This document shows, piece after piece, positions 15,151 to 25,256 of a DNA stretch of 44,786 nucleotides. Location of the stretch: NCBI GenBank assembly GCA_021208685.1, contig JAJOJJ010000029.1:1-44786 (forward strand), written 5' to 3'. The notes under the pieces are model-generated. The model was not told the DNA's origin. It worked only from the letters and a program-made list of their open reading frames with translations, and ran no database searches. Within the stretch, counting starts at the first letter, position 1. The number at the start of each line of letters is the position of its first letter. This stretch comes from Saccharospirillaceae bacterium (GTDB lineage Bacteria > Pseudomonadota > Gammaproteobacteria > Pseudomonadales > Oceanobacteraceae). A program made the position numbers and the translations under genes.

Positions 15151-16794
15151 TCAGAAATAGAAACCGGTTTCCAGAGCGATACCGGCTTCTTTTTCCGGAT
15201 CGTTCGGGTTGGCCATTGCAGCAATATCCAGATGCACGCCAAACGGTGACAGACCAAAACCAATCGAGACAATTTCTGCATCCGCCACACTCATATTGGT
15301 GCGGTAACCGGCACGCAGCTGCAGGGTGCGGAAAATATCAAACTCGGCACCAATGGCGGCGTATTGGGTTGGGTTTTCAAAGGCAACGGGTTCGTTTTCG
15401 CTCAGGTCGAGATCGAAGGATACGGTTGCCCAGTCACCGTTGTAAGCAATACCAGCACGGTATTGCGGGTTCAGGGCAATGGAGCCACCTTTCAGGAAAA
15501 GAGGGGTGTTCGGGGTTGCCGGATTATTATCATAATCTTTTTCCGGGGAGCCTTTTACTTCAGCCTCTGCGTAATCAAACTCTCCGCCCAGCAGGTTTTT
15601 TCCCACCACACCGACCATCCAGTTGCCATCGCTGCCAAAGCGATAAGAGGCGCCGATATCGAGGTTGACTTTGCTGTAATCTTCGCGGGAATCTTCGATG
15701 TCGTCGGTTTCAATATCGTCTTCGTTGTCCATTTCTGAGACGTAGTGCAGTGTGGATATTTTCTGCAGCTTCGGAGTGATGCCAAACGCAATATTTTCAC
15801 CGTAAATTTCAAACTCGCGGGAGAAGGACAGTGCCAGTTCCGCTACGGCAATCGCTACGACCTGAACCTGGGAGTTTAATTCAGCATCTTCGGCTTCAGG
15901 TGACAGTTTGCCGCCATTAAAAATGCTGATCGTTCCTGCAGCGGTTTCTACCGGGCTGGAATTAAAGTCCTGAACATCGTCCACCGATTGAGTAATCTGC
16001 GTTACCTGCCCCGGCGTTGGCGTGTTGCCACCTTCAAGCGTATCAATCACGGCATTAATCTGATCAGGAATGCCATCGGCAATGTCAACGTATTCGTTGG
16101 CTGCCAGGCCATAGGCCTGAATCAGGTTCTGATCCTGCTGGGTGAAAAATGCGCGTCCGGAAAAGGTGACATCGGCATTCATGCTGATGGCGGCAGCGAA
16201 TTTTTTGCTCGGTATGGCCAATGCGCCACCTAAGCCAAGCCGGCCCCGCAGAGGATCGCCGGAGATATTGTTCAGCGATTTGGCCAGATCCGAGGTAACG
16301 CTGTTGACTTCGTTCAGCTGCGACTGCACTTCATTAAGGCTGTTGCTGAAATTGGTATTGGCTGTTTTCAGCGTTGCTGCTTTGTCAGCAGTGCTCCCTG
16401 CACCATTAATGTTGGCAATGGCGGTTGCCAGCGAATCGGCGGCATCCGCCAGTTTTTCTACGCTGTCGGTAAAGTTATTGCTGCGGGAATCATCAAACAG
16501 ATTTTCAAAACGCGGTACGATTTCGTCGTTAATATCCTGCGCGCTGTCGACCAGTTCTTCTTCATCGGCCACATTAATGCCTAACTGAGGAAAAATGATG
16601 GCGAAATCATCATCTTCGGATGCCTGTGACAGCAGCGATGGGTTGTAGGCCGGGGCGTGGGCGCGCTGGGCGCTGGCAACACCGGTGTTACCCATGGCCA
16701 GTCCGCGTGCATCCATAGGCAGGAAAGGCGCTGCCTGGACGGATTGAATACCAAGGGTTGCGATGGCGACTGCCAGTAGTGAGCGTTTGGTCAT
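15151..16794 (-). CDS. TraF-like predicted outer-membrane beta-barrel protein
   Basis: The predicted 547-residue protein has a signal peptide (MTKRSLLAVAIATLGIQSVQ, cleaved near AAP). PFLPMDARGLAMGNTGVASA at the mature N terminus and a run of amphipathic strands ending in ETGFYF are typical of the TraF_2 (conjugal transfer TraF-like) family, which resembles FadL-type barrels. An Asn/Ser/Ala-rich helical insertion spans roughly residues 90-190. The upstream open frame of 44 codons is ignored because MTKR has AAGGAA before it and begins the signal. No conjugation genes are near. The role is unknown; many marine gammaproteobacteria carry such proteins. Confidence 0.85.
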   Translation of the reverse strand: MTKRSLLAVAIATLGIQSVQAAPFLPMDARGLAMGNTGVASAQRAHAPAYNPSLLSQASEDDDFAIIFPQLGINVADEEELVDSAQDINDEIVPRFENLFDDSRSNNFTDSVEKLADAADSLATAIANINGAGSTADKAATLKTANTNFSNSLNEVQSQLNEVNSVTSDLAKSLNNISGDPLRGRLGLGGALAIPSKKFAAAISMNADVTFSGRAFFTQQDQNLIQAYGLAANEYVDIADGIPDQINAVIDTLEGGNTPTPGQVTQITQSVDDVQDFNSSPVETAAGTISIFNGGKLSPEAEDAELNSQVQVVAIAVAELALSFSREFEIYGENIAFGITPKLQKISTLHYVSEMDNEDDIETDDIEDSREDYSKVNLDIGASYRFGSDGNWMVGVVGKNLLGGEFDYAEAEVKGSPEKDYDNNPATPNTPLFLKGGSIALNPQYRAGIAYNGDWATVSFDLDLSENEPVAFENPTQYAAIGAEFDIFRTLQLRAGYRTNMSVADAEIVSIGFGLSPFGVHLDIAAMANPNDPEKEAGIALETGFYF

Positions 16795-17207
16795 GATCCG
16801 GGTTCCTTGTTTATCGTTAAACGAATATCCATAGGCGATATGCAGGAAAGACGCGCGCTGTTGGGAATTATTCCCGGTAGCGGCTTGTCCAAACTGATTT
16901 TGTACATAAGCGCCGTAATCGTACAACTATAGTAGCCAGTATTCACTGCCCTTGCATAACGAATATTGCGCGTCTATCCTGCGTTCACTTGTCAACAGAA
17001 TAAGCCCATCTGAATGTTAAACGTCATCTGCCGGAAACACGCTTTTGCCATCATGGCCGCGCCGCTGCGAATCTGCCGCGCCATGGTCGTACGTGTCCGT
17101 TGCCGGCGGTCGGTTTAGTCAGTTCGCTCTGTTCTGTATTAAAAGGCCGCTGATGCGGCCTTTTTTTGTGGCCTGCAGGTGGTTTCTGGTTTTCCGGGGT
17201 CTGTGTT
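16795..17207. other. Intergenic region with an orphan structured transcript candidate
   Basis: Between the leftward TraF-like gene and the rightward EamA gene there is no convincing coding frame. The plus strand carries a strong hairpin (17052-17060 with 17077-17085) and then a rho-independent terminator at 17141-17167, with no gene before it. A small RNA or a transcription attenuator for the EamA gene would explain this. Confidence 0.5.
17141..17167 (+). terminator. Orphan rho-independent terminator
   Basis: AAAAGGCCGC, loop TGAT, GCGGCCTTTT and three further T. It is near-symmetrical, so it could work on both strands, but no gene ends here from either side. Confidence 0.85.
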
Positions 17208-18122
17208 ATGCCTGTTGTTGTTGCTTATTTGCTGGTGGTTTTTATCTGGTCCACTACGCCCATTGCCATTCAGTTCAGTCAGGATGGGCTGGATTTTTTT
17301 ACCGCACTGACGCTGAGAATGTGGCTCAGCGCTCTGTTATCTTTGCCCATTCTTTTGTTGTTGCGTGAGCCGCTGCGTCTTAACCGTACGGCGCTGATGA
17401 GTTATCTGGCCGGTAGTCTTGGTGTCTACGGGGCGATGATGTCGGTTTATTGGGGATCACTGTATATCCCGTCCGGGCTGATTTCGGTGCTTTATGGGCT
17501 GAGTCCTATGCTTTCCGGTGCACTTGCCTGGTTCTGGCTGGGGGAGCGTGAGCTGACGCCTGTTCGTGTATTGGCACTGTTGCTGGCTTTATTCGGTTTG
17601 GCTTTTGTGGTGGCTGGCCGCTTGTCTCTGGATGACGGTGCCTGGCGCGGCATTTTGGGGACGCTGGTGTCGGTTTTTTGTTTTGCTGCCAGTGCCGTAT
17701 GGGTTAAGCAGGTGAATGCCGGTTTGCATCCGATGGTGCAAACCAGTGGTACTTTGTGGCTCTCTTCGTTTGCTTACGTGCTGACGTTGCCATTACTGGG
17801 CTGGCATTTGCCTGAAGAATGGCCGTTGGTCAGCCAGTTGGGATTGGGCTATCTGGTGCTGTTCGGATCTTTGCTGGGTTTTATGCTGTATTACCTGGTG
17901 TTGCAACACCTGCCTACGTCGCGTGTGACTCTGATTACTCTGATTGCTCCGGTTCTGGCGGTTTTCTGGGGCTTCTGGCTGAAAGATGAGCGTCTGGCGC
18001 TCAGCTCGGTTTTGGGGGCTGTATTGCTGCTGGCCGGTCTGGCGCTCTATCAATGGCATGCCTGGCCGGATCGCAAGTTACGTACTCTTTGGCGTATCTC
18101 ACGCGGAATAAAAAAAGTTTAA
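17208..18122 (+). CDS. DMT/EamA-family transporter
   Basis: The 304-residue inner-membrane protein has about ten transmembrane helices in two EamA repeats. MPVVVAYLLVVFIWSTTPIAI at the N terminus and LSPMLSGALAWFWLGERE at the end of the first repeat are the family signature; the second repeat has LITLIAPVLAVFWGFWLKDE. The start at 17208 leaves the first helix at the N terminus; the frame upstream is open but less likely. EamA proteins export amino acids, sugars or other metabolites; the substrate is unknown. An orphan terminator stands 41 bases before the start. Confidence 0.9.
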   Translation: MPVVVAYLLVVFIWSTTPIAIQFSQDGLDFFTALTLRMWLSALLSLPILLLLREPLRLNRTALMSYLAGSLGVYGAMMSVYWGSLYIPSGLISVLYGLSPMLSGALAWFWLGERELTPVRVLALLLALFGLAFVVAGRLSLDDGAWRGILGTLVSVFCFAASAVWVKQVNAGLHPMVQTSGTLWLSSFAYVLTLPLLGWHLPEEWPLVSQLGLGYLVLFGSLLGFMLYYLVLQHLPTSRVTLITLIAPVLAVFWGFWLKDERLALSSVLGAVLLLAGLALYQWHAWPDRKLRTLWRISRGIKKV

Positions 18123-18145
18123 ATTTTTGCGGTTGCTGCCGATAA
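18120..18145 (+). promoter_or_regulatory. Sigma-28 (FliA)-like promoter of flgP
   Basis: TAAATTTT at 18120-18127 and a perfect GCCGATAA at 18138-18145, separated by 10 bases. The flagellar sigma-28 consensus of E. coli is TAAAGTTT, 11 bases, GCCGATAA. It lies 95 bases before flgP and overlaps the end of the EamA gene. Confidence 0.7.
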
Positions 18146-18239
18146 AAGCCCTAACAGGGAATCTTTGTCCGTAAACAATGCGGCCGTCGCGGTTGTGAGC
18201 GGGACAGGTTCCTGCGCCTCAGTGGTCCGGGAGATTATT

Positions 18240-18845
18240 ATGAAATGGCCTTTCATATTGGCAGGCAGTGCTGTGATGTCGGTGTTGTTGCAGGGGTGCT
18301 CAAGCGCTCTGATTGAAGACAGTAATCTGAATGAAGATCCGGAGGCTTTTTTTCAGCCGGTAGAGCAGGAAATTGATCCTATTGCGCCTATGGTGCTGCG
18401 GGTTATCGGTTATGGCGCCATGGATACCGACAAAAAGAAAAGTGAGGTCCAGCGCCGGCTGATGGCGATCCGCGCCTCCAAGATGGATGCCTACCGTTCT
18501 ATGGCTGAACGGGTGTACGGTACGTCGATTCAGGGCAGTACCACCGTGCGCGATATGGTGGTGCAAAATGATCGCTTCCGTAGCTATGTTGAAACCTATA
18601 TGCATGGCGCGCGGGTTGTATCATCGGATGTTATGCCGGATGGCAGCGTGGAAACGGTGCTTGAGATGGTCATTGATCAGGGCTTCCGGAATTGTCTGCA
18701 GACCGCTGACAGTCAGCGTTTCAATGTGGATTGCCGGGCGCCGATGGGCAGGGGTTCTGAAAGTAATCATTTTGCCTCCAGTCAGCGCCAGCGCGTACAG
18801 GGTGAAGCCAGTGTGCCGGAATCCGGTTTTTACTTTATTGAGTAA
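18240..18845 (+). CDS. flgP: LPP20-family flagellar lipoprotein FlgP
   Basis: The 201-residue lipoprotein starts at 18240 after GGGAG. The signal ends in the lipobox LLQGC. The LPP20 domain follows: QRRLMAIRASKMDAYRSMAERVYG, then GARVVSSDVMPDGSVETVLEM. In Vibrio and Campylobacter, FlgP forms an outer-membrane-associated ring around the polar flagellar motor. The identification rests on the LPP20 pattern together with flgT directly downstream (17 bases) and the sigma-28-like promoter. flgO, which is often next to them, is absent here. A generic LPP20 lipoprotein is the alternative. Confidence 0.85.
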   Translation: MKWPFILAGSAVMSVLLQGCSSALIEDSNLNEDPEAFFQPVEQEIDPIAPMVLRVIGYGAMDTDKKKSEVQRRLMAIRASKMDAYRSMAERVYGTSIQGSTTVRDMVVQNDRFRSYVETYMHGARVVSSDVMPDGSVETVLEMVIDQGFRNCLQTADSQRFNVDCRAPMGRGSESNHFASSQRQRVQGEASVPESGFYFIE

Positions 18846-18862
18846 CGGCATTAGGAGGCTGT

Positions 18863-20062
18863 ATGCGTTTCCTGAATCTTCTGTTGATGCTTCTCTGCGC
18901 CTTGCCGGTTGCCGCTCTGACGGTGGAAGTGACCGGTGAAGCGCCGCTGAACGGAGCGCTTTCTTACGTGCGGGAGCAGGCTCTGCAGGATGCTATGCGT
19001 CAGGCAAGTCTGCGCGCCGGGGCTCAGGTCAGCAGTACACAGCTGATGCGTCAGGGGGTGGTCGAGCAGGATGATGTGCAGGTGCGTTCCAGCGCGCAGC
19101 TGAAAAATATTGAGGTGCTGTGGGAAGATCAGGCCGGTGGTTTATATCAGGTGGCCATCCGTGCTGATGTCAGCCCACAGGCCATGTGTCCGGCCAGCAC
19201 GCAGCGTTATCGCAAAGCCGTGGCCGTGGCGGGATTCGGGCTGGCGCGTCCGCAGCAGGCGACTCTCGGTCAATTACAGAATATCGAACAGGATTTACCC
19301 CGGGTTCTGGTCAATACGCTGAATAACCGCGGGGCGGTTCATGCGCTGGATGCTACCCGTACCAGTCTGTATCAGGATCCCCGTCGTGCACCATCGATGG
19401 AGACCGCGCAGCAGCGTTTAACCACATCGGTCGCACTGGCAACCCAGTTGGGCGCTCAGTATGTGGTTTCCGGTGTCGTGCGTGACCTGGCGATGATGGG
19501 GGAGGCGGCAAATGATTCCGGCCACCGCCATGGTTCCGGCCATTGGCTGGATTTACTGGGTATTGAAAATAATAACCGCGACCGTCAGTTTGTCATGGAT
19601 GTGTTTGTCCACGATGGCTTAAGCGGTGCCATGTTGTTTCAGCGCAGTTATACGGCTCATGGTGCCTGGGATCGTCCGGCGCGTGAGCGGGTGTCTTTTG
19701 CCTCACCGCATTTCTGGCAGACGCCGTACGGAGCGGAAGTCCGGGAATTGCTCAGTGGTGTGGTGGATGATGTGGATGAGGTTTTGCGCTGTCAGCCATT
19801 TATGGCCCGTATTGTTAAAGCCAAAGGCAACCGGCTGCACATTGAGGCCAGCGCCGGTGCCGGAATCCGTCCCGGTGATAAATTTCAGGTGTACCGTACC
19901 GGCACCTTCTACAACCTTGATCTCGAACCCCGCACTGAACTCAGTGATATGGCCACCGAGGTGGTGATCAAGCAGGTGCAGCCGCAGTTTGTTATTGCCG
20001 AAATGAAGCTCACGGCTGAGCGACTTGCTATTCAGCGCGATGATATGGTGATTGCCTGGTAG
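18863..20062 (+). CDS. flgT: Flagellar H-ring protein FlgT
   Basis: The 399-residue periplasmic protein has signal peptide MRFLNLLLMLLCALPVAA. The three FlgT domains are visible: N-terminal (GALSYVREQALQDAMRQASLRAG), middle with the TolB-N-like fold (AVAVAGFGLARPQQ, QYVVSGVVRDLAM), and C-terminal (RIVKAKGNRLHIEA, GIRPGDKFQVYRTG). In Vibrio, FlgT builds the H ring around the LP ring and is needed for the sodium-driven motor. It follows flgP by 17 bases with AGGAGG as Shine-Dalgarno and is probably read from the same sigma-28-like promoter. Confidence 0.93.
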   Translation: MRFLNLLLMLLCALPVAALTVEVTGEAPLNGALSYVREQALQDAMRQASLRAGAQVSSTQLMRQGVVEQDDVQVRSSAQLKNIEVLWEDQAGGLYQVAIRADVSPQAMCPASTQRYRKAVAVAGFGLARPQQATLGQLQNIEQDLPRVLVNTLNNRGAVHALDATRTSLYQDPRRAPSMETAQQRLTTSVALATQLGAQYVVSGVVRDLAMMGEAANDSGHRHGSGHWLDLLGIENNNRDRQFVMDVFVHDGLSGAMLFQRSYTAHGAWDRPARERVSFASPHFWQTPYGAEVRELLSGVVDDVDEVLRCQPFMARIVKAKGNRLHIEASAGAGIRPGDKFQVYRTGTFYNLDLEPRTELSDMATEVVIKQVQPQFVIAEMKLTAERLAIQRDDMVIAW

Positions 20063-20171
20063 TGTCAGAGCCGATGCCGGCATTGATTACCGGTTTCTGA
20101 TCCTGCGGGCTCAGTACCGGCGCCGTTGAGTGAGAGAATGTTGACTCTTTTGCGCCGGAAGGCTGTGCGTT

Positions 20172-21686
20172 TTATTCTTCAATGATCGTCTGGGGGCAAC
20201 TCTGGCGTTTGATCATTCGTTCATCTTTAAACGTCTCCAGGTGAATATCAAAGCCCCAGAGGAAATGCAGATGCTTAAGCACCTCGTGAGTGTCGGCGGA
20301 AAGCGGTGTGCCATTTTGCATGGTATGACGCAGGGTCAGCGAGCGGTCGCCTTCAAGATCAACAGACCATATCTGGATATTCGGTTCGCGCACGGATAAA
20401 TCATATTGGCGGGCCAGCATTTCCCGCAGTTTCCGATACCCGTTTTCATCATGGATGGCTTCAATCAGATACTGATTCTTTTCATCATCATCGTAGATGC
20501 TGAACAGATGAAATTCGCGCATCAGTTTCGGTGACAGAAACTGCTGAATAAAGCTCTCATCTTTAAAGTTGTGCATGGCAAAGTGCAGGGTTTCCAGCCA
20601 GTCAGAACCGGCAATATCCGGAAACCATTCCCGGTCTTCATCCGTTGGATGTTCACAGATGCGTTTAATATCCTGAAACATATTAAAGCCAAGGGCGTAA
20701 GGATTTATGCCACTGAAGTAAGGCGAGTCAAAATCGGGCTGCATTACCACATTGGTGTGTGATGTGAGAAATTCCATCATAAAACCATCGGTTACTTTTC
20801 CCTCGTCGTAAAGATGATTTAACAAAGTATAGTGCCAGAAGGTCGCCCAGCCTTCGTTCATGACCTGAGTCTGGCGTTGCGGATAAAAATACTGAGATAT
20901 TTTCCGCACTATACGGATAAGCTCGCGCTGCCAGGGCGCGAGAAGAGGGGCATTCTTTTCCAGAAAATACAGAATATTTTCCTGGGGTTCACTGGGAAAT
21001 TGACGCTTCTTGGTGTTTTTTTCAGCTTTCAGAGATGTGGGTAATGTTCGCCAGAGGTCATTGACCTGTTGCTGGAGAATGTTCTCCCGCTCTTTCTGTC
21101 GTGCTTTTTCATCGGTAGCGGAGATTGGTTTAGGGCGACGATAACGATCAACACCATAGTTTTGCAAAGCATGGCAGGCATCCAGCACCTGTTCGACTTC
21201 TTCCTGTCCGTAGCGTTCTTCACAATGACGCACATAGTTTTTGGCGAACAGAAGGTAATCAATAATAGAGCTGGCATCGGTCCAGGTGCGGAATAAATAA
21301 TTGCCTTTAAAAAAGGAGTTATGACCATAACAGGCATGTGCAATCACCAGAGCCTGCATCGGCATGGTGTTTTCTTCCATGAGATAGGCAATACAAGGGT
21401 CGGAGTTAATCACGATTTCATAAGCCAGACCCATTTGTCCGCGTTTATAGCTTTTTTGCGTGGCCAGGAACTGCTTGCCATAAGACCAGTGGTTATAGCC
21501 GATGGGCATTCCCACCGAAGAATACGCATCCATCATTTGCTCAGCACTGATGATTTCTATCTGATTCGGATAGGTATCCAGCTTATACAGTTTGGCGATG
21601 CGGGCAATTTCGCGGTCATAAACCTCAAGTAATTCGAAGGTCCAGTCGGAGTCAGTTGACAGATAATTTCTGACTTTTTCACTCAT
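20172..21686 (-). CDS. SpoVR family protein
   Basis: The 504-residue member of the SpoVR/YcgB family is widespread in Proteobacteria despite the sporulation name. Characteristic segments are [40 protein letters not shown] and [19 protein letters not shown]. It overlaps yeaH by 4 bases (ATGA) and is the last gene of prkA-yeaH-spoVR, equivalents of E. coli yeaG, yeaH and ycgB, which respond to starvation and stationary phase. Its biochemical activity is unknown. Length is normal. Confidence 0.96.
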   Translation of the reverse strand: MSEKVRNYLSTDSDWTFELLEVYDREIARIAKLYKLDTYPNQIEIISAEQMMDAYSSVGMPIGYNHWSYGKQFLATQKSYKRGQMGLAYEIVINSDPCIAYLMEENTMPMQALVIAHACYGHNSFFKGNYLFRTWTDASSIIDYLLFAKNYVRHCEERYGQEEVEQVLDACHALQNYGVDRYRRPKPISATDEKARQKERENILQQQVNDLWRTLPTSLKAEKNTKKRQFPSEPQENILYFLEKNAPLLAPWQRELIRIVRKISQYFYPQRQTQVMNEGWATFWHYTLLNHLYDEGKVTDGFMMEFLTSHTNVVMQPDFDSPYFSGINPYALGFNMFQDIKRICEHPTDEDREWFPDIAGSDWLETLHFAMHNFKDESFIQQFLSPKLMREFHLFSIYDDDEKNQYLIEAIHDENGYRKLREMLARQYDLSVREPNIQIWSVDLEGDRSLTLRHTMQNGTPLSADTHEVLKHLHFLWGFDIHLETFKDERMIKRQSCPQTIIEE

Positions 21687-22963
21687 ACGGCCTCCTGATA
21701 ACGGTCTTTGGCGAACAGCTCGCGGAATACCGGATAAATATCTCCGGGATTACGGATCTGAGCCATAGCAAAACGAGAAGAAAACGGCCGGCTAAGTCCG
21801 CTGTATGCTTCCCACAGTGCCTGATGCTGATTCGGTGTGATTTCGATATAAGCGAAATACTGCACCATGGATAGCAATGAATCGCTCAGAATTCTGGCGC
21901 AAAGCGGAGAATCGTCATCCCAGTTATCGCCATCTGAAGCCTGTGCCGCATAAATATTCCAGTCAGTATTCCGGTAGCGCTCCTCGATAATCTGTTGCAT
22001 CAGCTTTAATGCACTGGAGACAATCGTTCCGCCGGTTTCACGGGAATAGAAAAAATCTTCTTCGCTGACCTCCCGCGCACTGGTGTGATGACGGATAAAT
22101 ACCAGTTCAATATGTTCATAATTTTTTTGCAGGAACAGGTAAAGCAGAATATAAAAGCGCTTGGCGATGTCTTTAATATCCTGGGTCATAGAGCCAGATA
22201 CATCCATAATGCAAAACATAACGGCTTTACTGCTGGGTGTCGGAACTTTCACCTGGCTGCGATAGCGAAGATCCAGATCATCCAGGAAGGGGATGGTTTT
22301 CAGGCGACGTTCCAGCTCAGCGATCTGCTCTTTCAGGGCCAGTATTTCCGGATTATCCGCGCTGCTTTCAGATAAACGTCCGGCAAGTTCTGCCTGTAAT
22401 TCCTTTAATTTCCTGCGCTTTCCTACGCTCATGCCAATGCGTCGCGCATGGGCATTGCGCAGTGAACGGACAACGGAGAGATTGTTGGGTGTACCTTCAG
22501 AGACAAAACCGGCACGACGGGTTTTAAACTCTTTGGATTGACTCAGTGTTTTTTTGATCATATTGGGCAGTGCCAGATCATCAAACAGGTAATTCAGAAA
22601 CTCATCACGGGTAATATAAAACGAGAATTCGTCTTCTCCATCCCCTTGCTTGCTGGCTTTACCCGAGCCACTGCCGCCACCGCCCTGTTGCGGTTTATCC
22701 AGCTGATCTCCGGCATGAAATTCCTTATTGCCGGGAAATACCCGGTGTTGCTTACCGCCAGATCCATGGCTGATGCTGGGTTCATGGGTGTTGCGGGTCG
22801 GTATGCTGATCTGTTCACCGCGCTCCATATCGGTAATGGAGCGGCGGTTGATGGATTCCGACACGGCTTCTTTTATGTGTTGCCGGTAGCGGCGTAAAAA
22901 CCGCTCCCGGTTAACCATGCTCTTGTTTTTACCGTTCAGGCGACGGTCAATAATGTAAGACAT
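21683..22963 (-). CDS. yeaH: YeaH/YhbH family protein (DUF444) with vWA-type domain
   Basis: The 426-residue DUF444 protein has an N-terminal conserved block ([20 protein letters not shown]), a low-complexity Gly/Ser/Lys/Asp region near 90-110, and a C-terminal von Willebrand A-like domain with the metal-ion motif [10 protein letters not shown] and later [14 protein letters not shown]. It has an excellent Shine-Dalgarno (AAGGAG). It is placed between prkA and spoVR; in E. coli YeaH acts with the kinase YeaG in survival under nitrogen starvation. The molecular function is not known. Confidence 0.96.
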   Translation of the reverse strand: MSYIIDRRLNGKNKSMVNRERFLRRYRQHIKEAVSESINRRSITDMERGEQISIPTRNTHEPSISHGSGGKQHRVFPGNKEFHAGDQLDKPQQGGGGSGSGKASKQGDGEDEFSFYITRDEFLNYLFDDLALPNMIKKTLSQSKEFKTRRAGFVSEGTPNNLSVVRSLRNAHARRIGMSVGKRRKLKELQAELAGRLSESSADNPEILALKEQIAELERRLKTIPFLDDLDLRYRSQVKVPTPSSKAVMFCIMDVSGSMTQDIKDIAKRFYILLYLFLQKNYEHIELVFIRHHTSAREVSEEDFFYSRETGGTIVSSALKLMQQIIEERYRNTDWNIYAAQASDGDNWDDDSPLCARILSDSLLSMVQYFAYIEITPNQHQALWEAYSGLSRPFSSRFAMAQIRNPGDIYPVFRELFAKDRYQEAV

Positions 22964-23004
22964 GGTGTACTCCTTATCGGCCGACAGGATTTCTGTTGCG
23001 ACAG

Positions 23005-24927
23005 TTACTGCGATTTACGCACGCGCAGATACCATTCAGACAGCAGCCTTACCTGTTTCTCGGTGTATCCTCTCTCAGTCATGCGGGCAACAAAGTCATC
23101 ATGCTTTTTCTGATCGTCAGATGATGATTTGGCCGAGAAGGAAATAACCGGCAACAGATCTTCCGTGTTGGAGAACATTTTTTTCTCGATCACCGAGCGC
23201 ATTTTCTCGTAGGACTGCCAGGATGGATTGTTGCCATTGTTATTGGCCCTCGCCCGCAGAACGAAGTTGACGATCTCGTTGCGGAAGTCCTTCGGATTAC
23301 TGATGCCCGCCGCTTTTTCGATTTTTTCAAGTTCTTCGTTTATAGACGCGCGGTCAAGCATTTCTCCGGTTTCAGGATCACGGTATTCCTGATCCTGTAT
23401 CCAGAAGTCTGCGTAGGTTACATAGCGGTCAAAAATATTCTGCCCATATTCCGCGTAGGATTCGAGGTATGCCGTCTGAATTTCTTTGCCAATAAAGCCG
23501 ACATATTCGGTCGCCAGATGTTCTTTAATAAAATTCAGATAGCGGTTATGCACTTCTTCCGGGAATTGTTCCTGTTCAATTGCCTGCTCAAGAACGTAAA
23601 GCAGATGAACCGGATTGGCCGCAACTTCGGTTGAGTCGAAGTTAAACACTTTGGACAGAATTTTGAATGCAAACCGGGTGGATATTCCGTTCATGCCTTC
23701 GTCAACCCCGGCAGAATCGCGGTATTCCTGCAGGGATTTTGCTTTAGGGTCGGTATCTTTCAGATTTTCGCCGTTGTAAATCCGCATTTTAGAATAGATG
23801 CTGGAGTTTTCCGGTACTTTCAGGCGGGACAAAACCGTAAACTTCGCCAGCATTTTTAACGTATCCGGCGCGCAGTGAGCATCTGCTAATGAACTGCCTG
23901 ACAGCAGTTTCTCGTAAATTTTAACTTCTTCATTAACGCGCAGACAGTAAGGCACTTTGACAATATACACCCGGTCAAGGAAGGCTTCATTGTTCTTGTT
24001 GTTTTTAAACGTCTGCCATTCTGATTCATTGGAGTGCGCCAGAATAACGCCCTGATAAGGAATAGCACCCATGCCTTCAGTGCCGTTGTAGTTTCCTTCC
24101 TGGGTCGCCGTTAGCAGCGGATGCAGCACTTTGATCGGTGCTTTAAACATTTCAACAAATTCCATCAGCCCCTGATTTGCACGGTTCAGGGCGCCGGAGT
24201 AGGCATAAGCATCCGGGTCATCCTGTGAGAAGTCTTCCAGTTTCCGGATGTCGACTTTTCCAACCAGTGCAGAAATGTCCTGATTATTCTCATCGCCAGG
24301 CTCTGTTTTGGCGACACCAATCTGATCGAGGATTGAAGGGTAAAGTTTAACGACTTCAAACTTGCTGATATCCCCGCCCAATTCATGCAGACGTTTAACG
24401 GCCCAGGGGGACATGACATGACCAAGGTAATGGCGGGGGATACCGTAATCTTCCTGCAGGATCTGAGCGTCTTCTTCCGGATCGAATAATCCCAGTGGCG
24501 ATTCAAACACCGGAGAGCCTTTAATGGCGTAAAAAGGAATTTGCTCCATCAGATGTTTGAGGCGTTCCGCCAGCGATGATTTCCCGCCCCCGACCGGGCC
24601 TAATAAATAGAGAATCTGTTTACGTTCCTCAAGCCCCTGAGCGGCATGGCGGAAATAGGAAACGATATTTTCAACGGCTTCTTCCATGCCATAAAATTCA
24701 GAGAAGGCCGGGTAGCGTTTAAGAACTTTATTGGAAAATATGCGGCTTAAGCGCTGATCTTTGGCGGTATCGATTAATTCCGGCTCGCCGATGGCCATCA
24801 GCATGCGCTCGGCGGCAGTGGCGTAGGTCTTTTTGTCCTGTTTGCACAATTCCAAATATTCCTGCAGGCTCATGACCTCTTCCTGAGTGGCGGAGTATCT
24901 TTCTTTGTATCGGCTGAATACGCTCAT
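23005..24927 (-). CDS. prkA: PrkA-family serine protein kinase (YeaG-like)
   Basis: The 640-residue AAA+ and kinase-like protein has Walker A in [20 protein letters not shown] near residue 110, the AAA core region [20 protein letters not shown] and [13 protein letters not shown], and the PrkA C-terminal domain beginning near residue 420 ([20 protein letters not shown]). It is the first gene of the prkA-yeaH-spoVR operon, with an upstream region of about 330 bases. YeaG-type kinases act in stationary phase and nutrient limitation. Confidence 0.97.
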   Translation of the reverse strand: MSVFSRYKERYSATQEEVMSLQEYLELCKQDKKTYATAAERMLMAIGEPELIDTAKDQRLSRIFSNKVLKRYPAFSEFYGMEEAVENIVSYFRHAAQGLEERKQILYLLGPVGGGKSSLAERLKHLMEQIPFYAIKGSPVFESPLGLFDPEEDAQILQEDYGIPRHYLGHVMSPWAVKRLHELGGDISKFEVVKLYPSILDQIGVAKTEPGDENNQDISALVGKVDIRKLEDFSQDDPDAYAYSGALNRANQGLMEFVEMFKAPIKVLHPLLTATQEGNYNGTEGMGAIPYQGVILAHSNESEWQTFKNNKNNEAFLDRVYIVKVPYCLRVNEEVKIYEKLLSGSSLADAHCAPDTLKMLAKFTVLSRLKVPENSSIYSKMRIYNGENLKDTDPKAKSLQEYRDSAGVDEGMNGISTRFAFKILSKVFNFDSTEVAANPVHLLYVLEQAIEQEQFPEEVHNRYLNFIKEHLATEYVGFIGKEIQTAYLESYAEYGQNIFDRYVTYADFWIQDQEYRDPETGEMLDRASINEELEKIEKAAGISNPKDFRNEIVNFVLRARANNNGNNPSWQSYEKMRSVIEKKMFSNTEDLLPVISFSAKSSSDDQKKHDDFVARMTERGYTEKQVRLLSEWYLRVRKSQ

Positions 24928-25256
24928 GGTTCACCTCTCCGGTAGCGATTGTGCTGTCGTGTAATCTTTTTTGGTTACATAAAAATCCGTTGAATGATGT
25001 CTGTTACTGTCAGACCAGTATGGTTCAGTTTGGTTGACCCGTGCCAGAAATAATATTGTTGGCCGGAATATTTATTTGCCGGTCCGTCAGCAGGCTGACG
25101 GTTTACCGACGCCTTAATCGGCATTAATTAAAATATGCATTGAGCGTGCCGCTTAGTGCGGAAGGAAATAAAAACAGGGGTGGTCAGCGGGAAAACGCTG
25201 CGCAAACGGGGGAATATACTAAAAGCCACAGCATGGGTTGCTGTGGCTGCATGCGG
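24928..25256. other. Intergenic region upstream of prkA
   Basis: No gene is seen. It contains the glpE terminator and a perfect inverted repeat CCGTCAGC/GCTGACGG (25084-25101). A TGGCACG on the minus strand near 25050 matches a sigma-54 -24 element, but the expected TTGC is missing at the -12 position, so no promoter is called. Confidence 0.5.
25221..25248 (-). terminator. Terminator of the lptD-to-glpE operon
   Basis: AGCCACAGCA (25224-25233) pairs perfectly with TGCTGTGGCT (25239-25248), 5-base loop, followed on the minus strand by TTT. It is 9 bases after glpE. Confidence 0.88.

Noticed and set aside
15151-16926. Longer start of the TraF-like gene at 16926
   Set aside because: The added 44 residues would bury the signal peptide; the internal ATG has a Shine-Dalgarno and begins a standard signal sequence.
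25040-25060. Sigma-54 promoter for prkA
   Set aside because: TGGCACG is present on the minus strand but the -12 TTGC is absent at the right distance.
25084-25101. Terminator between prkA and glpE on the basis of a perfect 8-base inverted repeat
   Set aside because: There is no T run on either strand and only a 2-base loop; more likely a protein-binding site or chance.
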